Assembly: GCA_963514095.1 (NCBI GenBank) | Contig: OY741266.1 | Location: 10,932,797-10,996,796, forward strand | Direction of reading: 5' to 3' | Source: Eutrigla gurnardus | Lineage: Eukaryota > Chordata > Actinopteri > Perciformes > Triglidae | DNA: 64,000 nt | Shown here: positions 1 through 10,641 of the stretch, piece by piece | Layout: every line of letters starts with the position of its first letter | Position numbering within the stretch: position 1 is the first letter of the stretch | Program-made: the position numbers and the translations under genes | The notes under the pieces: generated by a model | What the model was told of the DNA's origin: nothing | Databases searched by the model: none | Seen by the model: the letters and a program-made list of their open reading frames with translations, nothing else

Positions 1-2219
1 AAAGGCCCGACACAATCTATCACCAAATGCTCAAAAGGCTGGGCTATAGCTGGTATTGGAAACAATGGCACTGGCTTCAAGGTCTGGTTCGGCTTGCTGG
101 TAAGCTGGCATGTATGGCATGACTTTATGTATGCTGACACATCTCTTTTCAAACGTGGCCAAAAGAAGTACCTCAAAATACGGTCATACGTTTTCCTCAC
201 ACCCAAATGACCGGACTCATCATGAGAAACCTGCAACACCAAACTGCGAAATTTAGAAGGCACAACAACTTGGTAAACAGGATCACCAACAAAGTTTTCC
301 CACTGAGGTACCCACTTCCGCATCAACACATCATTCTCAACAAAGTAACATTGAGCGTGGTCCTTTATCTCACCAACAGGAAGAGCCATCTCCAGCAGAG
401 CCCCCAGGGACTCATCAGCCTGCTGTTCCTTCACCAGCTCACTGTGGGAAACAGACCAGCGAACATTAGCACATGTCACCTCATTGTGCTCTGGTGTAAC
501 CACTTTCACACTGGACTTTGACTGCGCACGCGTCACAGCGCATGCGGCAAACACATCAGGGAACTCTGCCTCACTCATGTCAGGGCCACTGCTAACCAGG
601 GGCTCTGGAGCCACGATAGCAGGAGGTGGACCATCAGCCCACACCCGACTCCCGCAAATATCATTACCCAAAATCATCGTGACCCCATCCAAGGGCAGAG
701 CTGGACGCACCCCAACTGTCACTTCCCCCTGAAACAGATCACAGGACAACGTCATTTTATGCAGCGGTACGTAAAGAACCTTTAACCCCATACCAAGCAC
801 AGGAATGAAAGACCCAATGTACGTGACATCTGAAAATGGTAAGGCTGATGCCAAAATGAACGAATCAAATGCAGCAGTGTCACGCAATATTGTAATTCCC
901 ACTCTCTCATCGCTACCCACCAAAGAGACAGAACCTTCACTCAGGAAAGGCTCAAAAGATTTTAGCTCTGCACATGACACATGTGGATGTGCCTCACAAC
1001 CTGACAACTGTCCAGTCATCGGTGCAACAAGCATAGCTGGCTTGGGGCTAGCACTGGGTCCAGTCTGCTTAGACCTGGACTTCAAAGCAAAACAGTCACG
1101 CCTCCAGTGCCCTCGTTTATGACAATAATCGCAAATTTTGTCAGCCCCACCGAAACCACGGTCATTCTGCTGCAGGTCGCCTCGTCTCCCTGAACGAGCA
1201 GTCCAAGCACCTCCGGCCCAGGAATTGTCCCTATACCCGCTGCCACTGCGAGCAACAGAGCCATCCCCACCATGCACAAGAACATAGTCGTCAGCCAAAG
1301 AAGCGGCCTCCGCTGCCGTCTTGACCTTGCGCTCACTGATGTAAGTTGCTATACGCTCCGGCACAGAGTTTTTAAACTGCTCCAAAATAATTAAATCACG
1401 GAGAGACTCACGAGAATCAACCTCTGCTGCACTACACCAGCGATCAAAATGCGCAGACAAATCACGAGCAAACTCTAAATGCGACTTGTCACCTTTCTTC
1501 CAACTCCTAAAACGCTGTCGGTATGCCTCAGGCACGAGCTCATAGGCCTTGAGAACAGCAGCTTTCACTGAAACATAAATTGTACTTTCCCTGTTACTCA
1601 AAGAAGAATAAGCCTCCTGAGCTCTGCCGGTCAACACACACTGCAGCATCAACGTGCGCGTGGAATCAGACCACCCACGAGCATCAGCCAAACGCTCAAA
1701 TATCACAAAAAAAATGTCGGGGTCCCTTTCATTAAATTTAGGAACAAGCCTCAACTCACTAAAAACATCATTAGCAGCTCTCCCCGAAGCCCCGACTGAC
1801 ACAGAGGGATCACCAGCCAATGAATCAACTGTCATCTTTCCCTCCTCAATCAACCGCAGCTTATGCCTCTGCAAATCAAGCCTGGCAAATTCAGTCTCTG
1901 CCTCTAGCTTCAACCTCAATTGATCCGTCTGTAGCTTCAACAATTCCTTTTGCTGCTCGAAGGACAAACTTGCACTGGGCCCTCGTATAAGCGGAGACGA
2001 GCCCCCATAAACCGCAGAAGCAGCAGCAGCCTCCTCTGAACCCAACACTTTCATCTTAAACAAATGAACCTTCAAATTTGCCTTTACTGTCTCCTTAACA
2101 CGTTTATCACCAACGTCTAGCTCATAGTAGTCAGCTATCTTGACCAACTGGTCCTTTGTACACCCGTCTAAAAGATGTTCAGACGGCTCCTTTACAAACG
2201 CATTTACTGCCTCATCCAT
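1..2219 (-). CDS. Gmr1-like Ty3/Gypsy gag-protease-integrase ORF (partial, runs off left edge)
   Basis: An ATG at 2219 opens a minus-strand frame with no stop to base 1, about 739 codons, so the ORF is incomplete only because the window ends. An alpha-helical gag region (Lys/Glu/Gln rich) comes first. A CCHC zinc knuckle (CDYCHKRGHWRRDC) follows near residue 360. A retropepsin-like segment lies near residue 446, where the expected D-T-G-A reads DTAA. The HHCC integrase finger is near residues 665-705 (HDESGH ... CHTCQ), and the start of the integrase core (IDCVGPF) sits at the edge. No reverse transcriptase lies between protease and integrase. That order is known for the Gmr1-like group of fish Gypsy elements, in which RT follows IN. 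I infer that RT/RNase H lie left of the window. Catalysis by the protease is doubtful because of the Gly-to-Ala change. Confidence 0.85.
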   Translation of the reverse strand, partial: MDEAVNAFVKEPSEHLLDGCTKDQLVKIADYYELDVGDKRVKETVKANLKVHLFKMKVLGSEEAAAASAVYGGSSPLIRGPSASLSFEQQKELLKLQTDQLRLKLEAETEFARLDLQRHKLRLIEEGKMTVDSLAGDPSVSVGASGRAANDVFSELRLVPKFNERDPDIFFVIFERLADARGWSDSTRTLMLQCVLTGRAQEAYSSLSNRESTIYVSVKAAVLKAYELVPEAYRQRFRSWKKGDKSHLEFARDLSAHFDRWCSAAEVDSRESLRDLIILEQFKNSVPERIATYISERKVKTAAEAASLADDYVLVHGGDGSVARSGSGYRDNSWAGGAWTARSGRRGDLQQNDRGFGGADKICDYCHKRGHWRRDCFALKSRSKQTGPSASPKPAMLVAPMTGQLSGCEAHPHVSCAELKSFEPFLSEGSVSLVGSDERVGITILRDTAAFDSFILASALPFSDVTYIGSFIPVLGMGLKVLYVPLHKMTLSCDLFQGEVTVGVRPALPLDGVTMILGNDICGSRVWADGPPPAIVAPEPLVSSGPDMSEAEFPDVFAACAVTRAQSKSSVKVVTPEHNEVTCANVRWSVSHSELVKEQQADESLGALLEMALPVGEIKDHAQCYFVENDVLMRKWVPQWENFVGDPVYQVVVPSKFRSLVLQVSHDESGHLGVRKTYDRILRYFFWPRLKRDVSAYIKSCHTCQLTSKPNQTLKPVPLFPIPAIAQPFEHLVIDCVGP

Positions 2220-2819
2220 TTTAACACTTGGGTACCAGCTGGAAAACAAAAAGGAATGCAATGTGTTAAACCCGCCTGTGCGCACTGGAGGAACAAGCAG
2301 CCTCAAGTCGGAGTTTCCCCACTAACTAACTACCTAACCAAAAGCTTGCTACCTACCTCCCCCCTAGTCTTCATGAGGCCTAGCGGCGGGTACTTATGCA
2401 CTAGAGCCCGCTGGCCTAAGAGAAGCGACCAGAAAACTGGCAACAACCCCGAAGCCACGGACAGTGCTCCCGAGCAAATTCAGGGAAAAGGGAAAAGGAA
2501 GCTCTTCACCGCTGTACCCCAACACTACCAACCCCCCACCGACGAATCCCAAAGGGGAGACGCCGCTTAACCTATCAGGGAAAATTCCAACAGGTAATGC
2601 ACACAAACCGATCAACACTCACCTTCCTAAGCTTCCAACGACCCACAGATTAAGGGGAACCGCTTAACCACTACGGGTTACCACAAACACCACAGCAAAA
2701 CATATGCGTGCCAAAACTCTGCATCTCCCAGAGTGCAACAATCTCACCATATAAAGGTAACATAAGTCACAACAAACCAAGGAAAATCCCTCAAAAATGT
2801 CTGGTACTTAACTTCAATT
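2220..2819 (-). other. untranslated leader of the Gmr1-like element
   Basis: This is the stretch between the primer-binding site and the gag start on the minus strand. Short open frames occur on both strands, but none shows a recognisable domain. I see no gene here. Confidence 0.6.
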
Positions 2820-2832
2820 GGACGAGCCCCCA
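2820..2832 (-). promoter_or_regulatory. primer-binding site, tRNA-Pro type
   Basis: On the minus strand the sequence reads TGGGGGCTCGTCC, the 13-base core of the proline-tRNA primer-binding site. It lies four bases inside the LTR end, where reverse transcription would be primed. Confidence 0.8.
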
Positions 2833-2836
2833 CTTT

Positions 2837-3232
2837 TGTTACGACCGGCTCTCAAGCCGCAACAAAAAAGAGGGAGATGCGCACGCACTAATCAAAGTTT
2901 AACAAAAGTAATTTATTAAATTAAATGTTAAAGCTAGTATGGGGTGTGAATATCAGTATCAGTAGTGTATGTAAGGGTGTGGGTGCTATGTTAAATGTAT
3001 GGTGGGTGTTGTGGGTGTAACAAGATAAGCAAACAAAAGGCCAAAGGGAAACAAAGGTCTGCTGTGGTGAAGCGTCAGAGAGAGACTGGCGCCCAGGTAG
3101 GCGGGCCTATTTATCCTGCAGGTGCTCTGGCCAGGTTGGTCTAGTTAGCAATCAATCACCAATCAGTCCTGCAACAGAAACAACAGCCAGTACACAGAAA
3201 GGAGCAAGACCACAGGCCCCAGGGCCGTAACA
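2837..3232 (-). repeat. 5' LTR of the Gmr1-like element
   Basis: This 396-bp block starts TGTTACG and ends CGTAACA on the plus strand, a 7-bp inverted terminus with the TG...CA ends expected of an LTR. On the minus strand it holds a TATA-like GATAAATA near 3110 and an AATAAA signal near 2915, so promoter and polyadenylation signal are both present. It directly abuts the L2 element at 3233, which suggests insertion into that LINE. The partner LTR and the target duplication lie outside the window. Confidence 0.8.
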
Positions 3233-6151
3233 GTCCCTCCCAGATCGATTCTCTTATAGATGAATCTGGAAGCTTACTGCAAACGACTCTCGACTCTGTT
3301 GCTCCGCTAAAACAGAAAACTATAAAGCATAGGAAGTTAGCTCCCTGGTATAACTCCCAAACTCGTAAATTAAAACAAAAACTGCGTAAACTTGAAACCA
3401 TCTGGCGCTCCACCAAACTAGAAGAATCCCGCCTAGTTTGGCAGGACTGTCTTAAAACGTATAAGAAGGCTCTCCATAATGCCAGAGCAGCCTACTACTC
3501 ATCTTTAATAGAGGAAAATAAAAACAACCCTAGATTTCTTTTCAGTACTGTAGCCAGGCTGACAAAGAGTCACAGCTCTACTGAGCCATGCATTCCTAGA
3601 GATCTTAGTAGTAACGACTTTATGAACTTTTTTAATGATAAAATTCTAGCAATCCGCGACAAAATTACTTGCATCTTGCCTTCAATTGGAACCGCGTTAC
3701 CCTCAAACTCAGGAGTTCTAGAACTAGCATTAAGACCTGATATATATTTAGACTGCTTTTCTCCAATCAACCTAAACCAACTAACGTCAATGATCTCTTC
3801 TTCTAAACCTTCAACCTGTCTCCTAGACCCGATACCAACCAGGCTGCTGAAAGAAGTCTTACCCTTAGTTAGCACGTCGCTATTAGATATGATCAATGTG
3901 TCTTTATTAACAGGCTATGTGCCACAGTCATTTAAAGTAGCTGTAATTAAACCTCTTCTTAAGAAGCCTACTCTAGATCCAGGGGTTTTATCAAACTACA
4001 GACCAATATCAAATCTTCCTTTTCTCTCTAAGATCCTTGAGAAAGTAGTCGCCAATCAACTGTGTGACTTTCTCAACAATAACAGTCTACTTGAGGACTT
4101 CCAGTCAGGATTTAGAGTACATCATAGCACAGAGACAGCTCTGGTAAAAATTACAAATGACCTTCTTATTGCTTCTGACAAAGGACTGGTTTCTGTACTT
4201 GTTCTGCTAGATCTTAGTGCTGCATTTGACACCATTAACCATGAGATTCTAATATGTAGACTGGAAAAATTAATTGGCATCAAAGGAAACGCATTAAGCT
4301 GGTTTAAGTCATATTTATCCAATCGATCTCAGTTTGTGCATGTCAATGAAAAATCCTCCAGGCACACTGAAGTTAAATACGGTGTTCCTCAAGGTTCTGT
4401 GCTCGGACCAATTCTTTTCAACTTATATATGCTTCCTTTAGGCAACATTATTAGAGGACACTCTATAAACTTCCATTGCTATGCTGATGATACTCAGTTA
4501 TATCTATCGATCAAGCCTGAAGAAACCAATCAGCTAGTTAAACTCCAGGCATGTGTGGATGACATAAAATCCTGGATGACCTGCAATTTCCTGATGTTAA
4601 ACTCCGATAAAACGGATGTTATTGTACTTGGGCCTAAACTCCTCCGAAGCTCGCTGTCTAAAGATATAGCGACTATTGATGGGATTGCCATCGCCTCAAA
4701 TGCTACTGTAAGAAACCTTGGAGTTATCTTTGATCAGGACCTGTCCTTTGACTCGCATATTAAACAAACCACGAGGACAGCCTACTTTCACCTGCGTAAC
4801 ATTACTAAAATTAGGCCAATGCTGTCTCAAAAAGATGCAGAAAAACTCGTCCATGCATTTGTTACCTCAAGGCTGGACTATTGTAATTCTTTATTATCAG
4901 GCTGCTCTAATAAATCTCTTAAATCTCTCCAGCTGGTTCAGAATGCTGCAGCTCGTGTTCTGACTAAAACCAGAAGAAGGGATCACATTTCTCCTGTATT
5001 AGCTTCTCTGCACTGGCTGCCAGTAAAATCCAGAATAGAATTTAAAATCCTTCTCCTCACTTACAAGGCTCTTAATGGACTGGCACCATCATATCTTAAA
5101 GAGCTCATTAAACCCTACTGTCCTCCTAGAGCACTACGCTCTCAGAATAAAGGGTTACTTGTAGTTCCTAAAGTCTCCAAAATTAGAACAGGGGCCAGAG
5201 CTTTCAGCCATCAAACTCCTCTTCTGTGGAACCGTCTTCCGGTTCTGGTTCGTGAGGCAGACACTGTTCCCACATTTAAGAGTAGGCTTAAAACCTTTCT
5301 CTTTGACACCGCTTATAGCTAGGGCTGGCTCAGGTTTGCCCTGAGTCAGCTCTTGGTTAAGCTGCTATAGGCCTAGACTGCTGGGGGATTATAGTGACAC
5401 ACTGAGCCCCCCTCTCTCTCTCTCTCTCGCGCGCGCTCTCTCTCTCTGTGTATGTTCCCCCGGAGTCCCTGTGCTCTCTTGCCTAGCAGGTCTCCCTGGA
5501 CCGTGGTGGAACCTGATCCGGACTGCACCGATGTTGTGGTCTTGTTTGCCTCTTACCGCCTGTATTTTTAATTAAAGTAATTGACTAAAATCGGCATCTC
5601 TACTGTCACTAACTTGACTACTCCCGGGATCACTCCCGGGAGTCTGGCTATGCTTTCTGGTCCAGCAGAGTCCACTGAGGTCCTGACCGATGCAGACTGC
5701 TAACTGGCCTGATGCTGGAAACACCACATTGTAGCTCCACCTGCCCGCTGTGTGACTGCTCAACTACTCCTACTTTCTGGTTTACGGCGACCTGGTTGGG
5801 ATGAATCCATCTCGGCGTAGCTGTGCCTGCTGCCATGGACTACTACTGTTGATACTATTGCTTCTGTTAATACCACCACTACTGTTAATGCTACTACTAC
5901 CATACTACCAACACCAAATGCAGTTGGAACCCAAGGGCCTGGGCTGCACGAGATTTCTGCCTAAAAGCCTATTAAGGCAGTTTTTTCTCGCCACTGTCGC
6001 TGTAACGCTTGCCCCTGGGTGATGTTGGGAATTTGAAATTGTGTTGACTCTTGAAATTCTGAGCGTATTCTAGTCCTGCTCAAGTGTCCTGAGATGACTT
6101 CTGTTGTGATTTGACACTATAAATAAAATTGAATTGAATTGAATTGAATTG
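3233..6151 (+). mobile_element. L2-clade non-LTR retrotransposon, 5' part missing
   Basis: The element has an open frame with reverse transcriptase (3235-5322), about 800 bp of 3' untranslated sequence with a CT/CG-rich microsatellite (about 5408-5447), and a pentanucleotide ATTGA tail at 6127-6151. A short-repeat tail instead of poly(A) is usual for fish L2/Maui elements. The 5' end is lost at the LTR of the neighbouring Gypsy element. The 3' tail is joined to a truncated Gypsy-B LTR. The leucine-rich frame near 5800-6020 lies in the 3' UTR and is not a gene. Confidence 0.85.
3235..5322 (+). CDS. L2 ORF2 fragment: reverse transcriptase
   Basis: The frame is open from 3235, upstream of the first ATG at 3622, to the stop at 5322 (about 695 codons). 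The first 130 codons are basic and helical, linking the lost endonuclease to the RT. RT motifs appear in order: NYRPISNLPF, LLDLSAAFDTI, GVPQGSVLGP and the catalytic YADDTQ. These fit the CR1/L2 branch. The C-terminal part (residues about 520-695 of this frame) carries LHWLPVK and the conserved tail of L2 proteins. The apurinic-like endonuclease domain is missing. No stop or frameshift interrupts what remains. It could supply RT activity but cannot encode a complete mobile protein. Confidence 0.9.
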   Translation, partial: PSQIDSLIDESGSLLQTTLDSVAPLKQKTIKHRKLAPWYNSQTRKLKQKLRKLETIWRSTKLEESRLVWQDCLKTYKKALHNARAAYYSSLIEENKNNPRFLFSTVARLTKSHSSTEPCIPRDLSSNDFMNFFNDKILAIRDKITCILPSIGTALPSNSGVLELALRPDIYLDCFSPINLNQLTSMISSSKPSTCLLDPIPTRLLKEVLPLVSTSLLDMINVSLLTGYVPQSFKVAVIKPLLKKPTLDPGVLSNYRPISNLPFLSKILEKVVANQLCDFLNNNSLLEDFQSGFRVHHSTETALVKITNDLLIASDKGLVSVLVLLDLSAAFDTINHEILICRLEKLIGIKGNALSWFKSYLSNRSQFVHVNEKSSRHTEVKYGVPQGSVLGPILFNLYMLPLGNIIRGHSINFHCYADDTQLYLSIKPEETNQLVKLQACVDDIKSWMTCNFLMLNSDKTDVIVLGPKLLRSSLSKDIATIDGIAIASNATVRNLGVIFDQDLSFDSHIKQTTRTAYFHLRNITKIRPMLSQKDAEKLVHAFVTSRLDYCNSLLSGCSNKSLKSLQLVQNAAARVLTKTRRRDHISPVLASLHWLPVKSRIEFKILLLTYKALNGLAPSYLKELIKPYCPPRALRSQNKGLLVVPKVSKIRTGARAFSHQTPLLWNRLPVLVREADTVPTFKSRLKTFLFDTAYS

Positions 6152-6279
6152 CTTCAGTCTCACTCCGGCGTGCGTGTGCCGCCAACCTTTATTATGTTTT
6201 ACATGACCCTGTCTCTCGCCTTGGCGCATCTTGCTTACGTCATCAGTTAGTGAACTCGTAACTATGCCCAAATACTACA
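6152..6279 (-). repeat. truncated 3' LTR of Gypsy-B
   Basis: This matches bases 36085-36214, the intact LTR of the same element, with few differences. The first ~50 bp of the LTR are missing where the L2 tail begins. It ends in ACTACA next to a T/C-rich run (6305-6330 plus strand) that would be the polypurine tract on the minus strand. Confidence 0.8.
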
Positions 6280-6324
6280 TCACAACAAACAATTTCAACA
6301 TCAGTTTCTTTTTCTTTTTTTTTT

Positions 6325-8174
6325 TTATAGGTCTAGTATAGCTCTTGGTTTCATTATGCGACCTGATTTAGTGGTGGTAAAGTGCAAGGGTTCTTTGGGG
6401 CCTGGTTGACCCACAGTGTCCTGCTGTAAAGTCATTGACTCAGTGTTCTCATGATCAGGGTCACGAGCTGGTGTTTCTTTGTCGGTGCTGTTCTCAGTAT
6501 TTAGGAGGTGGCGTCTGTTGCGTCTCAGCACCTGACCTTCTTCTGTGAGGATGTTGTATGATCTCTGGGTGCCTGCTGGATCCACAACTGTTGCAGGCTC
6601 CCATCTTCCATTTGGCAGTTGGAAACGGACTGCGGCTCCTGCAAGCAGGGCAGGTTGTGCTTTTGCAGTCTTGTCAAAGTACAGTTTTTGCCTTGTCTGA
6701 AAAACCTCTCTCTGAATGTGAACTGTGTTGCGACAGACAAGCTCCGGTTGAAGTTGTTTCTCTGTGGACGGAAGGATTGAGCGCAGACGCCTGCTCATCA
6801 ACAACTGTGCTGGCGATTTCAGTCCATCGACCGGAGTGTTCCTATACTCTAATAGGCTAAGGTAGGGGTCTGTCCGCTGTGCATGCGCTTTGTCCATGAG
6901 CGTTTTGGCTGTCTGGACAGTCTTTTCAGCCAACCCATTGCTCTGTGGGTACAGTGGGCTGCTTGTGATGTGCTCAAAGTCCCACGCTCGAGCAAAGTCT
7001 TTGAACTCCCTTGAGCTATAACAAGGTCCATTGTCACTGATTAGTGTCTGTGGTATACCAAACCTAGCAAACATAACCTTCAGTTTTTGGATGACATTGT
7101 TGGACGTGAGGCTGGTGATTTTTTCCACTTCAAAATATCTGCTGTAGTAGTCGACCACAACAATGTAGTCAGTGTTGTTCCATGTGAACAAATCTGTGGC
7201 GATCACCTGCCAAGGTCGCTCCGGAATAGGATGTGAAATCATCGGTTCCTTTTGGGCGGAGTTGCGTCGCTGCTGGCAGATGCTGCAAGATTCTACCAGC
7301 ACCTCTATCTCTTTACCTATCCCGGGCCAGAACAGTACATCTCTCGCTCGCTGCTTACATTTTTCCATCCCCAAGTGTCCCATGTGGATGCGTGAAAGCA
7401 TTTCTGCTCTGAGTGAAGGGGCACGATGATTTTCTCTCCTTTTAGCAGGATACCACTTGTCTCTGAGATCTCGTCCCTGTGGTTCCAGTACGCTGCAATA
7501 GCAGGTGGCCATTTCTTGTGTGACTCAGGCCACCCTGAGGTGATGACCCGCCTCAACATTGAGAGTTGCACATCTTGGGCTGTGGCAGCTCTGATCTCTG
7601 CCATTTTGTTGTCACTTACTGGCGCATTACTAACCACGGAGTGTATCTGTAAGTCCATGCCTTCACTCAGTGAACAGTCATTGCATTCAATCGGCTTCCT
7701 GGAAAGCGTGTCTGCAACTGGTATCTGTTTTCCAGGCTTGTGTGTGATGACGATATCATATCGCTGTAGTTGAAGTATCATGCGTTGGAGTCGTGGGGGA
7801 GCTGCTGCCAGAGGCTTCCGCATGATTGACTCCAGCGGTTTGTGGTCCGATTCAACAACCACTTGACGACCATACAGGTACTGATGAAACCGTTTGCATC
7901 CAGAAAGCACTGCATAAAGCTCTTTTTCTATCTGAGCATAGTTTTCTTCAGTCTCATTCAGTGCTTTGGATGCGTATGCGACTGGTTTCTCTTCCTAGAG
8001 TAATACGGCTCCTAAGCCGCATTTGGATGCGTCGACTTGCAGCTTTACATGTTTGGTGTGGTCAAAGTACGTGAGCACAGGGCCAGGCTCCTGTGTCAGA
8101 AGGTCTTTCACCTGTTGAAAAACTGTGTCGTGGTTTGAGTCCCACACAAACTCATTGTTCTCCTTTAATAGCTG
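6325..8174 (-). pseudogene. Gypsy-B pol, 3' half: RNase H and integrase
   Basis: Read on the minus strand from 8174, the fragment begins exactly where RT sequence at 32444 would continue. The RNase H domain has VDASKCGLG, an ENYAQIEKEL block and VVESDHKPLE. An in-frame TAG sits at 7997-7995. A frameshift near 7418 separates it from the integrase ORF (7512-6325), which has the HHCC finger (HMGHLGMEKC ... CSICQQ) and the D,D-35-E core (TDLF, SDNGPCY, with LAEKTVQTAK at the Glu). The C-terminal tail has a GPY-like basic segment. The protein cannot be made as one chain. The BEL element was inserted at its upstream edge. Confidence 0.88.
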
Positions 8175-8444
8175 TGTTGCGGTTCTAACCTGTCACCTTC
8201 AGCACCCTGGACAGTGCCGCAGAGGAGCCGCGGAGAGGCCGCAGTTGAGTGCGTCTGCGCTCAGAGCTCATTAGGACCTGATGTGCATCACCTGGGAGAC
8301 GCCACTGGGAGAAGGCTACTCTCGCCACACACAACTCTTTTCCCCCGCCCTTTCCCCTGATTTTAGAGTTGTTAAAGTACAGGAAATAAAGTGTCAATTT
8401 TTTTTTACCTGCAACTTCGACTCCTCCTATATCCGCACCTTACA
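8175..8444 (+). repeat. 5' LTR of BEL/Pao element
   Basis: This 270-bp LTR begins TGTTGCGGTTC and ends GCACCTTACA. Its near-identical partner (268 bp) lies inverted at 32445-32712. The five bases before it (AGCTG, 8170-8174) match, after inversion, the five bases next to the partner (CAGCT, 32440-32444). An AATAAA motif is present (about 8386). Confidence 0.9.
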
Positions 8445-8446
8445 TT

Positions 8447-8464
8447 TGGTGCCGAAACCCGGGA
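8447..8464 (+). promoter_or_regulatory. BEL primer-binding site
   Basis: TGGTGCCGAAACCCGGGA starts two bases after the LTR. Its TGG opening and position are those of a retroelement primer-binding site. I do not assign the tRNA with confidence. Confidence 0.65.
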
Positions 8465-8521
8465 GAAGAAACAAAAAGAATGCATGACAGCTGAAGACGG
8501 GGATAATAGGACAAAGCAACA

Positions 8522-9800
8522 ATGTCGAACCTGCAAAGACAAAAGAAACTAAGGGAGGTTGAAAAAGAAGATCCCAGCACAGATTTGCTGGATGAATACT
8601 TGGAGCATCTGACGGCGAGAGAAAGAGCTTTAATGGATAGTGACCATGACATTGAAGCGGAGACAGCAGTGGATGATTTGGAAGATGAGGTTAATTCAGC
8701 CTTTGAATACATGGATCGAATCATGTCAAGCAAGACCAGGATAAAACGCATCCTGAGAAATATGGATGACAATCAGAGCGCAGCTTCAGTGACTTCCCAA
8801 TATTCAAACAATGAGGTGAGAAGACAAGCAGTCAAGTTGCCAAAATTGGTCATTGAGAAGTTTTCCGGAGATGTCAGTAAGTGGCAAAGTTTTTGGAGCC
8901 AGTTTGAGACAGCAGTTGACAATAATGCGAGTCTAACCAAGTCTGATAAATTTACATATTTGAAGTCGCTTTTATATGGCACTGCAGCTAATGTAGTTAT
9001 GGGACTTTCTTTATCAGACGAAAATTATGACAATGCAAAGAAAATGCTTATCAGCCGATTTGGGCGTAAAGATCTCATCATAAATGCACATATGAATAAG
9101 CTATTAAATCTGACACCAGTAAAAAGGGCCTGGGATGTCGCAGCTTTACGCAGGCTATATGATGACATCGAGATACAAGTGTGCAGTTTAGGCTCAATGG
9201 GAGTAGTCTCTGACAGTTATGGCAACTTGCTCTGCCCTATTCTCATGAAGATGATACCAGAAGAAATGGCTTTGCAGTTCACCCGTCAAAACGGTAGTGA
9301 AAGAGATGATGCAAATAATTACAACACGTTCAGTGTCCAAAGCCTGATGACGTTCTTCCAAAAGGAGGTTGAAAGTCATGAAAGAACAGCCAATCTCACC
9401 CAGAATGTGCACCAACCAGATCAAGAGAAACAATGGGAAAAGTCATATGCGGAGAAAAGAATACCTGAAAAAAGGAGATCTTACAAAGCCTCTACAGCCT
9501 CGTTTCACGCTGTCAGCGTCAGAGATGAGCCAAAGTGTATATTCTGTGGAGGAAACAATCATAGATCTAAGAACTGTACAGAACTGACTCTTGAACTGAG
9601 GAGAGAAAAAATTAAGAAAAGAAGGCAAGTGTTTTGTGTGTTTAGGCAGCAGACATATAGCGCGTAATTGTAAGACGCACGGAATTACCTGTGAAGAATG
9701 TGGACGAAGACACCACAAAGTAGTCTGCCCTCAATTAGCCAATCAACAAGAAAAACACACAGAAGAGAGACAAGAAAGCACACAGCAAGTTGCCCGAAAT
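8522..9800 (+). pseudogene. BEL/Pao gag (DUF1759-like) with zinc knuckles
   Basis: An ATG at 8522 starts a 381-codon frame. An acidic helical N-terminus is followed from residue about 110 by the BEL gag core (LPKLVIEKFSGD, WQSFWSQFETAV, YLKSLL), which I recognise as the DUF1759 family of Pao elements. A first knuckle (CIFCGGNNHRSKNC) lies near residue 345. Just after it a frameshift near 9635 moves the frame. The next knuckles (CLGSRHIARNC, CEECGRRHHKVVC) continue in the second frame until 9800, where a solo LTR is inserted. Gag packages the RNA. This copy is broken twice. Confidence 0.88.
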
Positions 9801-10636
9801 AACACGCCCAGGACACAAGGATAGGACTCGGATGCAGAGTTTTCAAAAGGACACAGGACTTTATTCAGGCCGTACAGAAATACCAAAACAGAAGACGCCT
9901 CAAAGGAGGGATGGCTATGAAAAACTTACAACAAAACAACCCTATGAGCTAAGGGGGAAATAAACAAAACAACGCTCTAAACTGAAAACGCCTCCGGGGA
10001 GGGAATAACTACTACTAGGACTGATAACAAAAAACCTACTACCGATACGGGGAAAAACAGGTCTAACATAAAACGCCTCCAGAGAGGGAAAAACAACAAC
10101 TAGGTCTAATAACAAAAAGCCTACTATCTATAGGAGGGGACAACAGGTCCAACATAAAACGCCTCCGGAGAGGGAAAAACTACAACTGGTTCTAATAACA
10201 AAAACCTTCTATCTATAGAGGGGAAAAAACGGTCTAACATAAAACGCCTCCGGAGAGGGAAAATCTATAACTAGGTACGAGGATTTCTAAACTAAACAGG
10301 CTATGAAATAATACAACGGCAAAGGCCAACAAAAAACTCTCTAATGAGGCAGACTGCTGAATTGCTATAACTTTGACTTGACTTGATAGATGGCGACTCC
10401 ACACACGACAAGACACACGCGCACAAGACAAAGGGAGACGCAGACTATGGTAATGGATGACAGGTGGAGACAATCAGGAATCAGGGGGTGACGTCAGACT
10501 GGGGCACATGAGGGCACATGAGGAAGGGCAAGTGACCTGAAACGAAAGGAGAGTTACTTTCTAAAATAAAACAGGAAATGACAAGACAGACATGGAGACA
10601 GGACAAAATAACTCTACTTGACAAACCGGTGTGACA
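9801..10636 (-). repeat. solo LTR-like insertion with internal tandem repeats
   Basis: The 836-bp block is flanked by the same five bases GAAAT (9796-9800 and 10637-10641), as expected for an LTR-element insertion. On the minus strand it starts TGTCACACCGG and has an AATAAA near 9862. The other end reads ...GCGTGTT rather than ...CA, so one terminus may have mutated. Four or five copies of a roughly 85-bp unit (AAAACGCCTCC-GGAGAGGGAAAA with variants) lie between 9890 and 10275. No internal coding region is present. It splits the BEL gag/protease region. Confidence 0.7.
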
Positions 10637-10641
10637 GAAAT

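Noticed and set aside
5801..6022. Leu-rich frame looking like a membrane protein
   Set aside because: It is in the L2 3' UTR, made by CTA/CTG repeats, with no conserved feature.
1..8174. Retroviral envelope gene in either Gypsy element
   Set aside because: No signal peptide, furin site or fusion-peptide-like frame was seen between integrase and LTR of Gypsy-B. The Gmr1-like element is cut by the window edge before that point.
8185..8397. Minus-strand 70-codon frame and its twin at 32475-32789
   Set aside because: Both lie in the BEL LTRs and mirror each other. There is no start context or domain.
9890..10275. Regular repeats suggesting a CRISPR-like array
   Set aside because: Units are about 85 bp, imperfect and without unique spacers, and lie inside an LTR with a 5-bp duplication. 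The organism is a fish.
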